This document shows positions 34,914 to 42,925 of a stretch of 64,000 nucleotides of DNA, in pieces. The notes below the pieces were generated by a model. That model had not been told where the DNA came from. It did no database searches and was given only the letters and a program-made list of their open reading frames with translations. The position numbers were made by a program, and so were the translations under genes. Every line of letters starts with the position of its first letter. The first letter of the stretch is position 1. The stretch lies in the NCBI RefSeq assembly GCF_011065895.1, contig NZ_JAALCR010000009.1:248001-312000 (forward strand), read 5' to 3'. The stretch is from Paludisphaera rhizosphaerae (GTDB taxonomy: Bacteria; Planctomycetota; Planctomycetia; Isosphaerales; Isosphaeraceae).

Positions 34914-35771
34914 TCATTCGTCGTCTTCGGCGCCTCTCAACTCCTCGTCTTCCAGGCCCATCTCCTTGATGACGGCGGAGAGCGTGTCGCGGACCTCGGA
35001 CATGCCGGCCGGGCGCTTCTCAGGGTTCAGGCTGAGGCAGTCCAGGATCAGCTTGTTGAGCCGGGAGAGGATCCGGGGGTTGATCTGATTGACGGGGACG
35101 ATCTTGCGCTCGACGCCCGCCCGGGGGATGTCGTTCTGGACGTATCGTCCCGTGAACATGCGGTACATCGTCGCGCCGAAGTTGTAGACGTCGGTCCGTT
35201 CGTTGACGATGCGCTCGGCGGCCTGTTCGGGGGCGATGTACTGAGGGGTCCCCTGGACGCGGTTCTTCTCGACGCCGCGGACCCAGGCGGTGCCGAAGTC
35301 GATCAGCTTCACCTGGCCGGTCTTGGTGAGCATGATGTTCGACGGCTTGAGGTCGCCGTGGTAGACGCCCCGTCGGTGCATGTGCGCCAATCCTGAGGCC
35401 ACCTGAGCGAACATCAGGACCAGTTGGTTCAGCTCCGGGGCCTCGATCTCGTCGAGCGTCTTGCCGTCGACAAGCTCCATCAACAGCTCGACGCCCACGG
35501 TCTTGACGAACCAGGCCTTCTTAACCCGGATGTCGTAGATCTTGGCGATGGTCCGGTGGTTGAGCTTCTGGGCGGCGTCGTACTCGGTCTTCGCCTGCTC
35601 GATGTAGATCTCGTCTTCCGGCTCTTGCTTGCGCACGACCTTGAGCGCATACCGCTTGCCGCCGTTCTTGTCGGCGATCTGGAGGATGGTGCTGCCTGCC
35701 CCGGTCCCCAGGGTGCCGACCACCCGGTAATGCAATCCCGAGAACCTGGGCGTTGCCGTGACGCTTGCCAT
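34914..35771 (-). CDS. Hanks-type Ser/Thr protein kinase (catalytic domain only)
   Basis: A 285-residue cytoplasmic kinase consisting only of the catalytic domain. It has a glycine loop (GTLGTGAGSTILQ), the ATP lysine in RYALKVV, the catalytic loop YHGDLKPSNIML (HGD in place of HRD), KLIDFGTAW as the Mg loop, GTPQYIAPEQ as the P+1 and APE region, and DVYNFGATMYRMFTGR. There is no membrane segment or sensor domain. The HGD form is common in planctomycete kinases and keeps the catalytic Asp. The ATG at 35771 is preferred over an upstream frame. Targets are unknown. It shares its strand with the FKBP gene upstream (about 100 bp gap). Confidence 0.93.
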   Translation of the reverse strand: MASVTATPRFSGLHYRVVGTLGTGAGSTILQIADKNGGKRYALKVVRKQEPEDEIYIEQAKTEYDAAQKLNHRTIAKIYDIRVKKAWFVKTVGVELLMELVDGKTLDEIEAPELNQLVLMFAQVASGLAHMHRRGVYHGDLKPSNIMLTKTGQVKLIDFGTAWVRGVEKNRVQGTPQYIAPEQAAERIVNERTDVYNFGATMYRMFTGRYVQNDIPRAGVERKIVPVNQINPRILSRLNKLILDCLSLNPEKRPAGMSEVRDTLSAVIKEMGLEDEELRGAEDDE

Positions 35772-35875
35772 TCTCTGCCTCTTGGATGCTGATGCTTGGT
35801 CGGACCGACGGCCCTCTTCACGAGGGCCCGTCTCGGCGCGCACCATCGGAATGGTTGGGGGCCGACCGAATCAGG

Positions 35876-36442
35876 TCACTTGATTTCCAGGAGTTCGACT
35901 TCGAAGATCAGCGTGGAATTGGCGGGGATCTTCTTCTGCTCCTGCGCCCCGTAGCCCATCGTCGGCGGGATGACCAGTTTGCGGAGTTCGCCGACCTTCA
36001 TGCCCGGGATGCCGTACTCCCAGCCCTTGATGAGTTGGCCGCTTCCCAGAGTGACCTCGAAGGGGGCGCCGCGATCGCGGCTGGAGTCGAACTGACTGCC
36101 GTCGCTGAGCGTGCCGACGTAATGGAGCTTCGCCACCCGACCCGACTTGAGCTCCTCGCCGGTTCCCTCTTTCAGCGTCGTGTACTGGATGTCGCCGGTG
36201 AGGGTTTTCGTTTCGCCGATCGCCGTGGAAGGGGCCGGCGGGTACGGCTCCGCGCCCTTGACGGCCGCGGTCGAGGACGAGGATCGGGCTCCTTGCTCGC
36301 CCAGGGCCTCCGCGGCGTTCTTCTCGTCGACCTTGTGGACCGGGGTCGCCCCCGGCGGCATGACCGGCACGATCTGGCCCGGCTCGCCGCAGCCGGCCAA
36401 TGCCACGGCCAGCGACAGGAACCCCAGCAACCCTCGCCTCAT
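35876..36442 (-). CDS. FKBP-type peptidyl-prolyl isomerase lipoprotein
   Basis: A 188-residue lipoprotein foldase. A lipoprotein signal peptide ([10 protein letters not shown], lipid Cys18) is followed by a low-complexity linker to about residue 80. A single FKBP domain (90-188) has [20 protein letters not shown], the Phe/Val pocket [33 protein letters not shown] and the end strand [12 protein letters not shown]. It should catalyse prolyl cis-trans isomerisation at the outer face of a membrane and may help fold the many exported proteins coded here. It is upstream of the kinase gene and downstream of surE on the minus strand. Confidence 0.94.
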   Translation of the reverse strand: MRRGLLGFLSLAVALAGCGEPGQIVPVMPPGATPVHKVDEKNAAEALGEQGARSSSSTAAVKGAEPYPPAPSTAIGETKTLTGDIQYTTLKEGTGEELKSGRVAKLHYVGTLSDGSQFDSSRDRGAPFEVTLGSGQLIKGWEYGIPGMKVGELRKLVIPPTMGYGAQEQKKIPANSTLIFEVELLEIK

Positions 36443-36576
36443 CGGAAGAATCCCCCAGACAGACCGAGACTAAAGTATAAACGAATCGGACAAAGATGGC
36501 GTAAAGAACGGCCAGCGCCCCGCGCACCGATCCATGCTCTAGATTATGCCACGCCCGTAAAGGCTTCGGCCAGACC

Positions 36577-37308
36577 TCAGCCGTTCGCCGCGCCCGGTTC
36601 CGGTTCGAACAGGCGGATGAGGCTGACGGCGATTCGGCCGCCGAAGCAGGCCGCCACGTCGCATCCCTCGCGGCGAGGACGCTGCTGATAGTCGCCTCGG
36701 TACAGGGCGCGGTCGCCGTCGACCTCAAAGTGCAGAGGCAGCGGCGAGGGGTCGAGCGGGCAAAAAACAACCTCGGGGTCGGGGGCGTCGGCCGGGGGGT
36801 GGGGGAGGTTGACGTTCCAGAGCGTGCCAGGTTGCCAGGGACGCGACAGCAGGTCCACCAGCACGGGCCGAGCCCAGCGCGCCGCGCGGGCCCAGTCGAT
36901 GGTCCGCCCTCGGGCGATGTAGTGCGACACGGCGATTCCCGGCACGCCGTGCAGGACGGCCTCGCGGACGGCGGCGACGGTCCCGGAGTGGAAGACGTCC
37001 ACCCCCAGGTTCCCCCCCGCGTTGATCCCGGCGATCACCCACGAAGGCCCCGGCGCCAGATGATGCAGCCCGACACGGACGCAGTCGGCCGGCGTACCGG
37101 AGACGGCGACGACGCCTCCTTCGTGGGTCGTGGCGTGGAGGTGCGCATGGGTCGTAACCCGGTGTCCGCAGCCTGATTCGGCCGCCAGCGGCGCGATCGT
37201 CTGAAGGGTTCCCAGGCCTGCGGCGGCCTCGCGCAGGGCGGCCAGGCCGGGGGCGTCGTAGCCGTCGTCGTTGGTCAGCAGCAGCGTTCGCGCAGCCTGT
37301 TCCGCCAT
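36577..37308 (-). CDS. surE: 5'/3'-nucleotidase SurE
   Basis: A 243-residue SurE-family phosphatase that dephosphorylates nucleoside monophosphates and possibly short polyphosphate. The metal-binding start is LLLTNDDGYDAPGL. Also present are SGTPADCVRVGL and the characteristic GINAGGNLGVDVFHSGTVAA. WNVNLPHPP lies in the late part. Two in-frame ATGs (37308 and 37314) lie behind GAGG; I chose 37308, which gives an ideal 6-bp spacing. It is close in length to E. coli SurE (253). Cytoplasmic. No pcm or surA neighbour is present here. Confidence 0.94.
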   Translation of the reverse strand: MAEQAARTLLLTNDDGYDAPGLAALREAAAGLGTLQTIAPLAAESGCGHRVTTHAHLHATTHEGGVVAVSGTPADCVRVGLHHLAPGPSWVIAGINAGGNLGVDVFHSGTVAAVREAVLHGVPGIAVSHYIARGRTIDWARAARWARPVLVDLLSRPWQPGTLWNVNLPHPPADAPDPEVVFCPLDPSPLPLHFEVDGDRALYRGDYQQRPRREGCDVAACFGGRIAVSLIRLFEPEPGAANG

Positions 37309-37557
37309 CCTCATCCTCGTTTCAGCAGCCTCGCCCGTCGTCCAGGGGATTGTCGGCCGGGGGGCCGGCGTTGTCAAACCCGCGCGGAGTTCGCATTTTC
37401 GCCGATGCGCTCGACGTGATAGAGTGTCGTGGAACCTCGATCTCGCTTCGGACGTCGAACGTCCTGTCGCCGACGTCGGCCGGACTACGAAGAAGACATC
37501 GAGGAAGCCCGTCCGTTCGACCGCCTCGTTCCTTCGCCCGCGACTTCCCGAACACGC

Positions 37558-38055
37558 ATGGACCGAAACTCAACCAGCCCCCCTCGCGCCCGCGCGGCCG
37601 CACGTAAAAGCGGCGTCGACGGGCTGTCGACGACGACGGAAATCCGCAAGCCGGCGCACCTTCCCAGCCGGTTCGACGTCCCGGTCTCGGCGATCGGCCC
37701 GCTCTTCCGGGCCCGCCTGGAGCGGATCTTCCGCTGTCGCGTCGAGTTCGACCTGGACGTCAACGCCCGCGCGACGGTGCGCGTGCTCGGCGGCTATTAC
37801 CGGACGCGCCGGTTGATCCGCATCTACGCCCACGACCGCGACCAGGGCCGCCGCCCGCTGGAGGAACTGTTCGACACGTTCCTCCACGAGGTCGCCCATC
37901 ACCTGGAATACACCGAGCCCGGCAGCTTCTCCGCCCGCGCCTGCGGCCGAGTCCCCGGCCGCATGCACAGCCGCCTCTTCTGGCGGATCCTCGGCGAACT
38001 GAAATACCGCTGGGCCGACCTGCAACGCCAGGCCGTCGTCCGCGACGACGATTGA
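37558..38055 (+). CDS. Small putative zinc metallopeptidase (SprT/YgjP-like)
   Basis: A 165-residue cytoplasmic protein. The core motif HEVAHHLEY (HExxH) is followed about 25 residues later by HSRLFWRILGEL. This HExxH...HSxxFW pattern is that of the YgjP/WLM/SprT-like minimal metallopeptidases, where the third His completes the zinc site. The N-terminal about 35 residues are Arg/Ala-rich and probably disordered. The preceding segment (RRLIRIYAHDRDQGRRPLEELFDTFL) fits the family's strand-helix entry. The ATG at 37558 is chosen as the start because sequence upstream is Arg-rich and atypical. The function is not known; related proteins act in DNA-protein crosslink repair. Confidence 0.72.
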   Translation: MDRNSTSPPRARAAARKSGVDGLSTTTEIRKPAHLPSRFDVPVSAIGPLFRARLERIFRCRVEFDLDVNARATVRVLGGYYRTRRLIRIYAHDRDQGRRPLEELFDTFLHEVAHHLEYTEPGSFSARACGRVPGRMHSRLFWRILGELKYRWADLQRQAVVRDDD

Positions 38056-38088
38056 TGAAGTTCTCAGTCGGGGCCGACCTGGTATCGT

Positions 38089-38139
38089 CCCTTCTCCCCC
38101 CGGGAGAAGGTGGCCCGAAGGGCCGGATGAGAGTCGTCG
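38089..38139. repeat. Single REP half-unit
   Basis: CCCTTCTCCCCCCGGGAGAAGG is followed by TGGCCCGAAGGGCCGGATGAGAG. This is one end unit of the inverted-repeat family without its partner. It lies directly after the metallopeptidase gene. Confidence 0.7.
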
Positions 38140-38167
38140 CGCTTCGGAGACAGCCGCCCGCTCAAGA

Positions 38168-38563
38168 TCAGCTGTCGCTGGACGGGCCGCCGTCCGGGAG
38201 GACGCAACTCGACTCGTCTCGACCAAATCCTTCGATGAAAAGCGATCCGTAAAGTTCGCATCCCCGAGAAGTGGTATCGATCGGGTGGGAATAGACCTTG
38301 GCGATCGTGATGACGACGCCGGTCAGGTTGATGCCGTAATGGTCGTGCAGCCTCTGCCAGCCAAGGGCTATCCCTTGGCGGACATCTGGAAACCATCGCG
38401 TCGTTTCCTCGTCGGCGATCTCACCGATCAAGACCTTCACGGTCTCGACAGAAGGGTCGTGCCGACTCGTGTAATCAAAGCTACACCAAGGTCCGCGACC
38501 GCCGTTGTTGATGTGGATACGGCAGCGACCTGTCCGTGGCTCGCGTACCGTCCGTCGTTCCAC
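38168..38563 (-). CDS. Hypothetical protein, possibly EF-G domain IV-like fold
   Basis: A 131-residue protein. It starts at GTG with AGGAGG 6 bp upstream, which supports it as a real gene. The segments VRQGIALGWQRLHDHYGINLTG, VVITIAKVYSHPIDTTSRG and LYGSLFIEGF resemble the domain IV (ribosomal S5 D2-like) pattern of translation factors, where a GI..al..G helix is followed by a strand and H..D.S..ELA. This is a weak resemblance and not a call. It has no signal peptide. It lies between the metallopeptidase and DUF1080 genes and shares its strand with the latter (72 bp gap). Confidence 0.68.
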   Translation of the reverse strand: MERRTVREPRTGRCRIHINNGGRGPWCSFDYTSRHDPSVETVKVLIGEIADEETTRWFPDVRQGIALGWQRLHDHYGINLTGVVITIAKVYSHPIDTTSRGCELYGSLFIEGFGRDESSCVLPDGGPSSDS

Positions 38564-38635
38564 TCCTCGCCTCCTCTTTCAGCCCGTTTTCGATCAGTCG
38601 GCGGTCCTCCGGAAGCGGAGGACCGCCGCACCCAT

Positions 38636-39265
38636 TCAGGGCAATTCCTCGATCTCAACGTCCTTGAACCGGACCTCCATCGGCGGGCCGGCGTGGACCT
38701 GGAAGGCGATGATTCCCTCGTCGGGGAACTTCTCGTCCTCGCGATCGATGACGGTGACGCCGTTGAAGACGATGGTCAGGTGCTTGCCCTTGAAGGTGAT
38801 GACGTAGTCGTTCCAGTCGTCCTTCTTGACGACCGGCGCGGCCTTCTCGATGCCGGTCGTGTCCACCATGCCCCGGCCGCGTTCTTCGTAGAGCAGGCCC
38901 CAGTACTTGTCGGCGGCGTCGGCCTGGGGGCCGGAGACGGCGCCGTCGGGAGCGCGCTTGCTGCGGACCTGGATGCCCGAGTTGTGGTTGCGGAGCTTGA
39001 GCTTCACCTTGAGGACGAAATTCTTGTAGCTCTTGTCGCTGACCAGGAACTCGTTCTTCTTGAGCTGCTTCTCGGCGGTCCGGCCGACGATCACGCCGTC
39101 CTCGACCGAGAAGAGCGACTTGTCGTCGGGCGTGATCCAGCCCGTCAGGTCCTTGCCGTTGAACAGCGGCTTGAAGGCGCTCTGGGCGCGGGCGGTCTGG
39201 CCGGCGGCCGTCAGCGCCAGCGATGCGGCGAGCAGGCCCGCCAGTCGGATCGTCGTCGTGCGCAT
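38636..39265 (-). CDS. Exported DUF1080 (3-keto-disaccharide hydrolase) domain protein
   Basis: A 209-residue exported protein (signal peptide about 1-27). It carries the DUF1080 / concanavalin-like jelly-roll domain abundant in planctomycetes: AFKPLFNGKDLTGWITPDD, FSVEDGVIVGR, FVLKVKLKLRNHNSGIQVR, DDWNDYVITFKGKHLTIVFNG and the end segment GIIAFQVHAGPPMEVRFKDVEIEEL. Some family members hydrolyse 3-keto-glucosides, but most are uncharacterised and may bind carbohydrates. The ATG is the first residue of a well-formed signal peptide. It is divergent from the hpn operon. Confidence 0.92.
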   Translation of the reverse strand: MRTTTIRLAGLLAASLALTAAGQTARAQSAFKPLFNGKDLTGWITPDDKSLFSVEDGVIVGRTAEKQLKKNEFLVSDKSYKNFVLKVKLKLRNHNSGIQVRSKRAPDGAVSGPQADAADKYWGLLYEERGRGMVDTTGIEKAAPVVKKDDWNDYVITFKGKHLTIVFNGVTVIDREDEKFPDEGIIAFQVHAGPPMEVRFKDVEIEELP

Positions 39266-39573
39266 TGGTCATTCCCCTGGATGTTCGAGACCCGCCGCGC
39301 GGCCGAAGGATTCGGAGGGAGTTCGGGCCGGCGGCGACGCGCCGATTGTCGATGCGCGGCCGGGCGCGGTCAATGGGCCGGGTGGCGGGAGTCGACCCCG
39401 GCCGTTAGAATCGATCGCGACCGACCGTCACGGGATCAGGTGTCGACCGGCTCCGCGATCAGAGCGGCCGCCGGATGCTCGTCCGCCGCCGGTCGTCCCC
39501 CTCATCTGACCCTGCGGGGTCTCTCCTCCCCCCCAGGGGAGAAGACGTTTCATCGACCGCGGAGCGATAGGGA
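39266..39573. other. Intergenic region between DUF1080 gene and hpn operon
   Basis: About 308 bp. It holds a REP-type half-unit (39493-39548, GTCCCCCTCATCTGACC...GGGGAGAAGACG) just upstream of hpnC. The remainder must contain the divergent promoters, but I see no clear -10/-35 pair. Confidence 0.55.
39493..39548. repeat. Single REP half-unit upstream of hpnC
   Basis: A unit of the CTTCCCCC family in which the second stem is TGACCCTGCGGGGTC, as in the element at 54565. Only one copy is present. It ends 25 bp before the hpnC start. Confidence 0.65.
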
Positions 39574-40533
39574 ATGACGTTCGAGGCGGATCTCCGGCGA
39601 TTCGGCCCACCGGCCTGCGAGACCCTCGCCCGCCGGGACGCGCTCGACTATTGCGCGAAGTTGACCGCCAGCCACTACGAGAACTTCAGCGTCGTCACCT
39701 GCCTCACCCCTCGCGAGCATCGCCCCGCCTTTCAGGCCGTTTACGCCTTCTGCCGATGGTCCGACGACCTGGGCGACGAGGTCGGCGATCCTGAGCGCTC
39801 GCGCGAACTCCTCGCCTGGTGGCGCGGCGAGCTGGACGCCATGTACGAGGGCCGCGTCCGACACCCCGTCATGATCGCCCTGGCCGAGACCGTCGAGCGT
39901 TACGGCATCCCCCCCGAGCCGTTCCACGCCCTGATCGACGCCTTCGTCCAGGACCAGGACGTCACCGACTACCAGACCTTCGAGCAGCTTCGCGACTACT
40001 GCACCCGCTCCGCCGATCCCGTCGGCCGGCTGGTCCTGTACGTCGCCGGAGCGTTCGACGAGGAGAACGCCCGACTTTCCGACTTCACCTGCACGGCCCT
40101 GCAACTGGCCAACTTCTGGCAGGACGTGGCCCGCGACCTGGACATCGGCCGGATCTACCTCCCGCGCGAGGATCGCGACCGCTTCGGCGTCCGCGACGAC
40201 GACCTGCGGGCGAAACGGTTCACGCCGGCCTTTGCCGATTTGCTCCGCTTCGAGGTCGCCCGGACCCGCGAACTCTTCGCCGCCGGCCGCCCGCTGATTC
40301 CGCGAATCCCCGGCGAGTTCGCCGTCGACGTGGATCTCTTCTGGCGTGGAGGAATGGCGATCCTCGACCGGATCGAAGCCTGCGGCTACGACGTCCTCAC
40401 CGCGAGGCCGAAGCTAGGTAAGACGGCGAAGGTTTTCCTGTTGACCCGCGCAGTGGTCGGTCTGGCCCGCGTTCGCCTGCTCGGTCGCAGCCAACGGCCC
40501 GAGGCGGCCGCGATCGGGGGGGCCTCGCGGTGA
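39574..40533 (+). CDS. hpnC: Squalene synthase subunit HpnC
   Basis: HpnC releases hydroxysqualene from presqualene diphosphate in the three-enzyme bacterial squalene route (HpnD, HpnC, HpnE), which feeds hopanoid synthesis. The protein has 319 residues of the all-helical trans-isoprenyl diphosphate synthase fold. It has the first acidic motif FCRWSDDLGDE and the second NFWQDVARDLDIGRIYLP. SADPVGRLVLYVAG and LTASHYENFSVVTCL are typical of HpnC. It is the first gene of an operon and overlaps hpnD by 4 bp (GTGA). A REP half-unit lies just upstream. Confidence 0.95.
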   Translation: MTFEADLRRFGPPACETLARRDALDYCAKLTASHYENFSVVTCLTPREHRPAFQAVYAFCRWSDDLGDEVGDPERSRELLAWWRGELDAMYEGRVRHPVMIALAETVERYGIPPEPFHALIDAFVQDQDVTDYQTFEQLRDYCTRSADPVGRLVLYVAGAFDEENARLSDFTCTALQLANFWQDVARDLDIGRIYLPREDRDRFGVRDDDLRAKRFTPAFADLLRFEVARTRELFAAGRPLIPRIPGEFAVDVDLFWRGGMAILDRIEACGYDVLTARPKLGKTAKVFLLTRAVVGLARVRLLGRSQRPEAAAIGGASR

Positions 40534-41435
40534 CGACCGACGCCCGGCTCGCGGAGAGCTACCGATTCTGCGGCGAGGTCGCTCGCCGCGAGGCTCGCAA
40601 CTTCTACCTGGCGTTCCGGCTGCTGACGGCGGAACGTCGCCAGGCCATGTGCGCGCTCTACGCCTTCATGCGCCATTCCGACGACCTGGCCGACGATGAG
40701 GCCCCGGGCGTTGACAAGGCCGCCGCCCTGGCCGGTTGGCGGGCCGACCTCGACTCCGCCCTGGAAAGCCGCGAGTCGACGTGGCCGGGCCTTCCCGCGC
40801 TGGCCGATTCCGTCCACAAATTCGCGATCCCCCCCGCCCTGCTCCACGAGGTCATCGAAGGCGTGGAGATGGATCTGTCGCCCCGTCGGTTCGATCACTT
40901 CGACGAGCTGGTGGATTACTGCCGGCACGTTGCGTCGGCCGTCGGCCTCTGCTGTATTCATATCTGGGGATACGACTCCGACGGCGGCCGCGCCGAGCGC
41001 CTGGCCGACCGCTGCGGGCTGGCCTTGCAGCTTACCAACATCCTCCGGGACGTCCGCGAGGACGCCGGGCTCGGCCGCGTCTACTTCCCCCGCGACGACA
41101 TGGAACGCCACGGCGTGACCGACGCCGACCTGCACGCCGACCACGCCGGCCCCGCCCTGCGAAACCTGGCGGCCGACTACGCCGCGCGGGCCTACGCCTG
41201 CTACGATGAGGCCGCCGGGCTGGTCCCGCTGGTCGAGCCGATCGGCCGACCGGTCTTGTTGACGATCGCCGGGATTTATCGCGCGGTACTCGACGAGATC
41301 GTCCGTCGCGATTACGACGTGCTCGCCGGCCGGGCGTCGATCCCCAAGCGGCGGAAGATCGCGATCGCCCTTCGGTCGCTCTCCTCGCGATTCCGCCGGA
41401 CGGAGAAGCCCCGGGAGAGGGACCTCGTCTCGTGA
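40530..41435 (+). CDS. hpnD: Presqualene diphosphate synthase HpnD
   Basis: HpnD condenses two farnesyl diphosphates into presqualene diphosphate. The protein has 301 residues. The start is GTG in the GTGA overlap with the hpnC stop. Motifs are ARNFYLAFRLL at the N-terminus, FMRHSDDLADDE as the first Asp-rich motif, NILRDVREDAGLGRVYFPRDD as the second, and VGLCCIHIWGY in between. The C-terminal tail is basic. It lies centrally in hpnC-hpnD-hpnE and should be translated in step with its neighbours, which have the same 4-bp overlap at both ends. Confidence 0.96.
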   Translation: MTTDARLAESYRFCGEVARREARNFYLAFRLLTAERRQAMCALYAFMRHSDDLADDEAPGVDKAAALAGWRADLDSALESRESTWPGLPALADSVHKFAIPPALLHEVIEGVEMDLSPRRFDHFDELVDYCRHVASAVGLCCIHIWGYDSDGGRAERLADRCGLALQLTNILRDVREDAGLGRVYFPRDDMERHGVTDADLHADHAGPALRNLAADYAARAYACYDEAAGLVPLVEPIGRPVLLTIAGIYRAVLDEIVRRDYDVLAGRASIPKRRKIAIALRSLSSRFRRTEKPRERDLVS

Positions 41436-42925
41436 GTCGGACGCCCCCTCCCCCGCCCAGCGTCGTGATCGTCGGCGGCGGTCTCGCCGGCCTGGCGACG
41501 GCTGCGACGCTCGTCGACCGCGGCCTGCGGATCACCCTGCTGGAGAGCCGCCCGAGGCTCGGCGGCCGGGCCAGCTCATTCAACGATCCCACGACCGGCG
41601 AACTGGTCGACAACTGTCAACACGTGAGCATGGTCTGCTGCACGAACCTCGCCGATTTCTGCCGGCGGGTCGGCATCGACGGCCTCTTCCGCCGCGAGCC
41701 GGCGATCACGTTCCTCGGCCCCGACGGTCGCACGTCCGAGCTTCGCGCGGGAATCGGCCCTGCGCCGTTCCACCTGTCGGGGAGCTTCCTGCGGGCCAAG
41801 TACCTGAACTGGCGGGACAAGATCCGCGTCGGCTACGGCCTGGCCCGGCTGGCGCTCGATGAGCAGGCCGCCGAGTCCAACGAGCCCTTCGCCGATTGGC
41901 TGATCCGCAACGGCCAGAACGTTCGGACGATGGTGCTCTTCTGGGGGACGGTCCTCGTCTCCGCGCTCAATGAGCGGCTCGACCAGATGGACGTCGGCCT
42001 GGCGCGCCAGGTCTTCGTCGACGGCTTCCTGATGAACCGGGAAGGCTTCCAGATGGAGGTCCCCTCCGCCCCGCTGGGCGAGTTGTACGGGCTTCGGCTG
42101 GAGTCCTGGCTGCGCGAGCGCGGAGTCGACGTTCGGTTGACGACGGGCGTCCGCACGATCGACGGCGACGATGGCGCATCGGTGCGCGGCGTCACCCTCC
42201 GCAACGGCGAAACCATCCCCGCCGATTTCGTCGTGGCGGCCGTCCCGTTCGATCGCATCCCCGGCCTGCTCGATCCGACCCTTCGGCCCCTCGTCCCGGG
42301 GCTCGACAGCCTGGGCCAGATGGAATCCTCGCCGATCACCGGCGTCCACCTCTGGTTCGACAAACCGGTCTGCCCGTTCGACCACGTCGTCGCGCCGGGG
42401 CGGTTCGTCCACTGGGTCTTCAACCACACGGCGCTCCAGGGCCGGGGCGGCGACAACGGCGGCCAGTACCTCCAGATCGTCATCAGCGCTTCGTATGATC
42501 TCCTGTGGATGAACAAGGAGATGATCCGCGACGCCGTGCTGGCCGACCTGGCCGCGATGTGGCCCGCCGCGAAGGCCGCGACCCTCACGCACTGGCGGGT
42601 CGTCACCGAGCACGGCGCGACGTTCGCCGCGAGACCCGGCGTGGACGCGCTCCGCCCCTCGCAGCGGACCCCCGTCGACGGCCTCTTCCTGGCCGGCGAT
42701 TGGACCGACACCGGCTGGCCCGCCACGATGGAGGGGGCCGTCCGCAGCGGCTATCTGGCCTCGCAGGGGATCCTGGAAGACCTCGACCGCCCTGCCCGGC
42801 TCCTCCGTCCTGATCTCCCTCCCGACCGCCTGGCCAGCCGGCTGCTGTCACGCAGGACGGCTCTTCGGTTCGCGCCCGACTTCGAGGAGTGCGCCGTTGA
42901 ACCGAGCGAGGGGCCCCAGACGTGA
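41432..42925 (+). CDS. hpnE: Hydroxysqualene dehydroxylase HpnE
   Basis: HpnE is an FAD-dependent amine-oxidase-fold enzyme that reduces hydroxysqualene to squalene. The protein has 497 residues and starts at GTG in a GTGA overlap with hpnD. The N-terminal dinucleotide fold is SVVIVGGGLAGLATAATLVD, with LLESRPRLGGRASSF after it. ELVDNCQHVSMVCCTNL lies in the substrate-binding region. The C-terminal FAD motif is LFLAGDWTDTGWPATMEGAVRSGYLA. It completes a full squalene module; no squalene-hopene cyclase lies in the window. A fourth gene follows with another GTGA overlap. Confidence 0.96.
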   Translation: MSRTPPPPPSVVIVGGGLAGLATAATLVDRGLRITLLESRPRLGGRASSFNDPTTGELVDNCQHVSMVCCTNLADFCRRVGIDGLFRREPAITFLGPDGRTSELRAGIGPAPFHLSGSFLRAKYLNWRDKIRVGYGLARLALDEQAAESNEPFADWLIRNGQNVRTMVLFWGTVLVSALNERLDQMDVGLARQVFVDGFLMNREGFQMEVPSAPLGELYGLRLESWLRERGVDVRLTTGVRTIDGDDGASVRGVTLRNGETIPADFVVAAVPFDRIPGLLDPTLRPLVPGLDSLGQMESSPITGVHLWFDKPVCPFDHVVAPGRFVHWVFNHTALQGRGGDNGGQYLQIVISASYDLLWMNKEMIRDAVLADLAAMWPAAKAATLTHWRVVTEHGATFAARPGVDALRPSQRTPVDGLFLAGDWTDTGWPATMEGAVRSGYLASQGILEDLDRPARLLRPDLPPDRLASRLLSRRTALRFAPDFEECAVEPSEGPQT

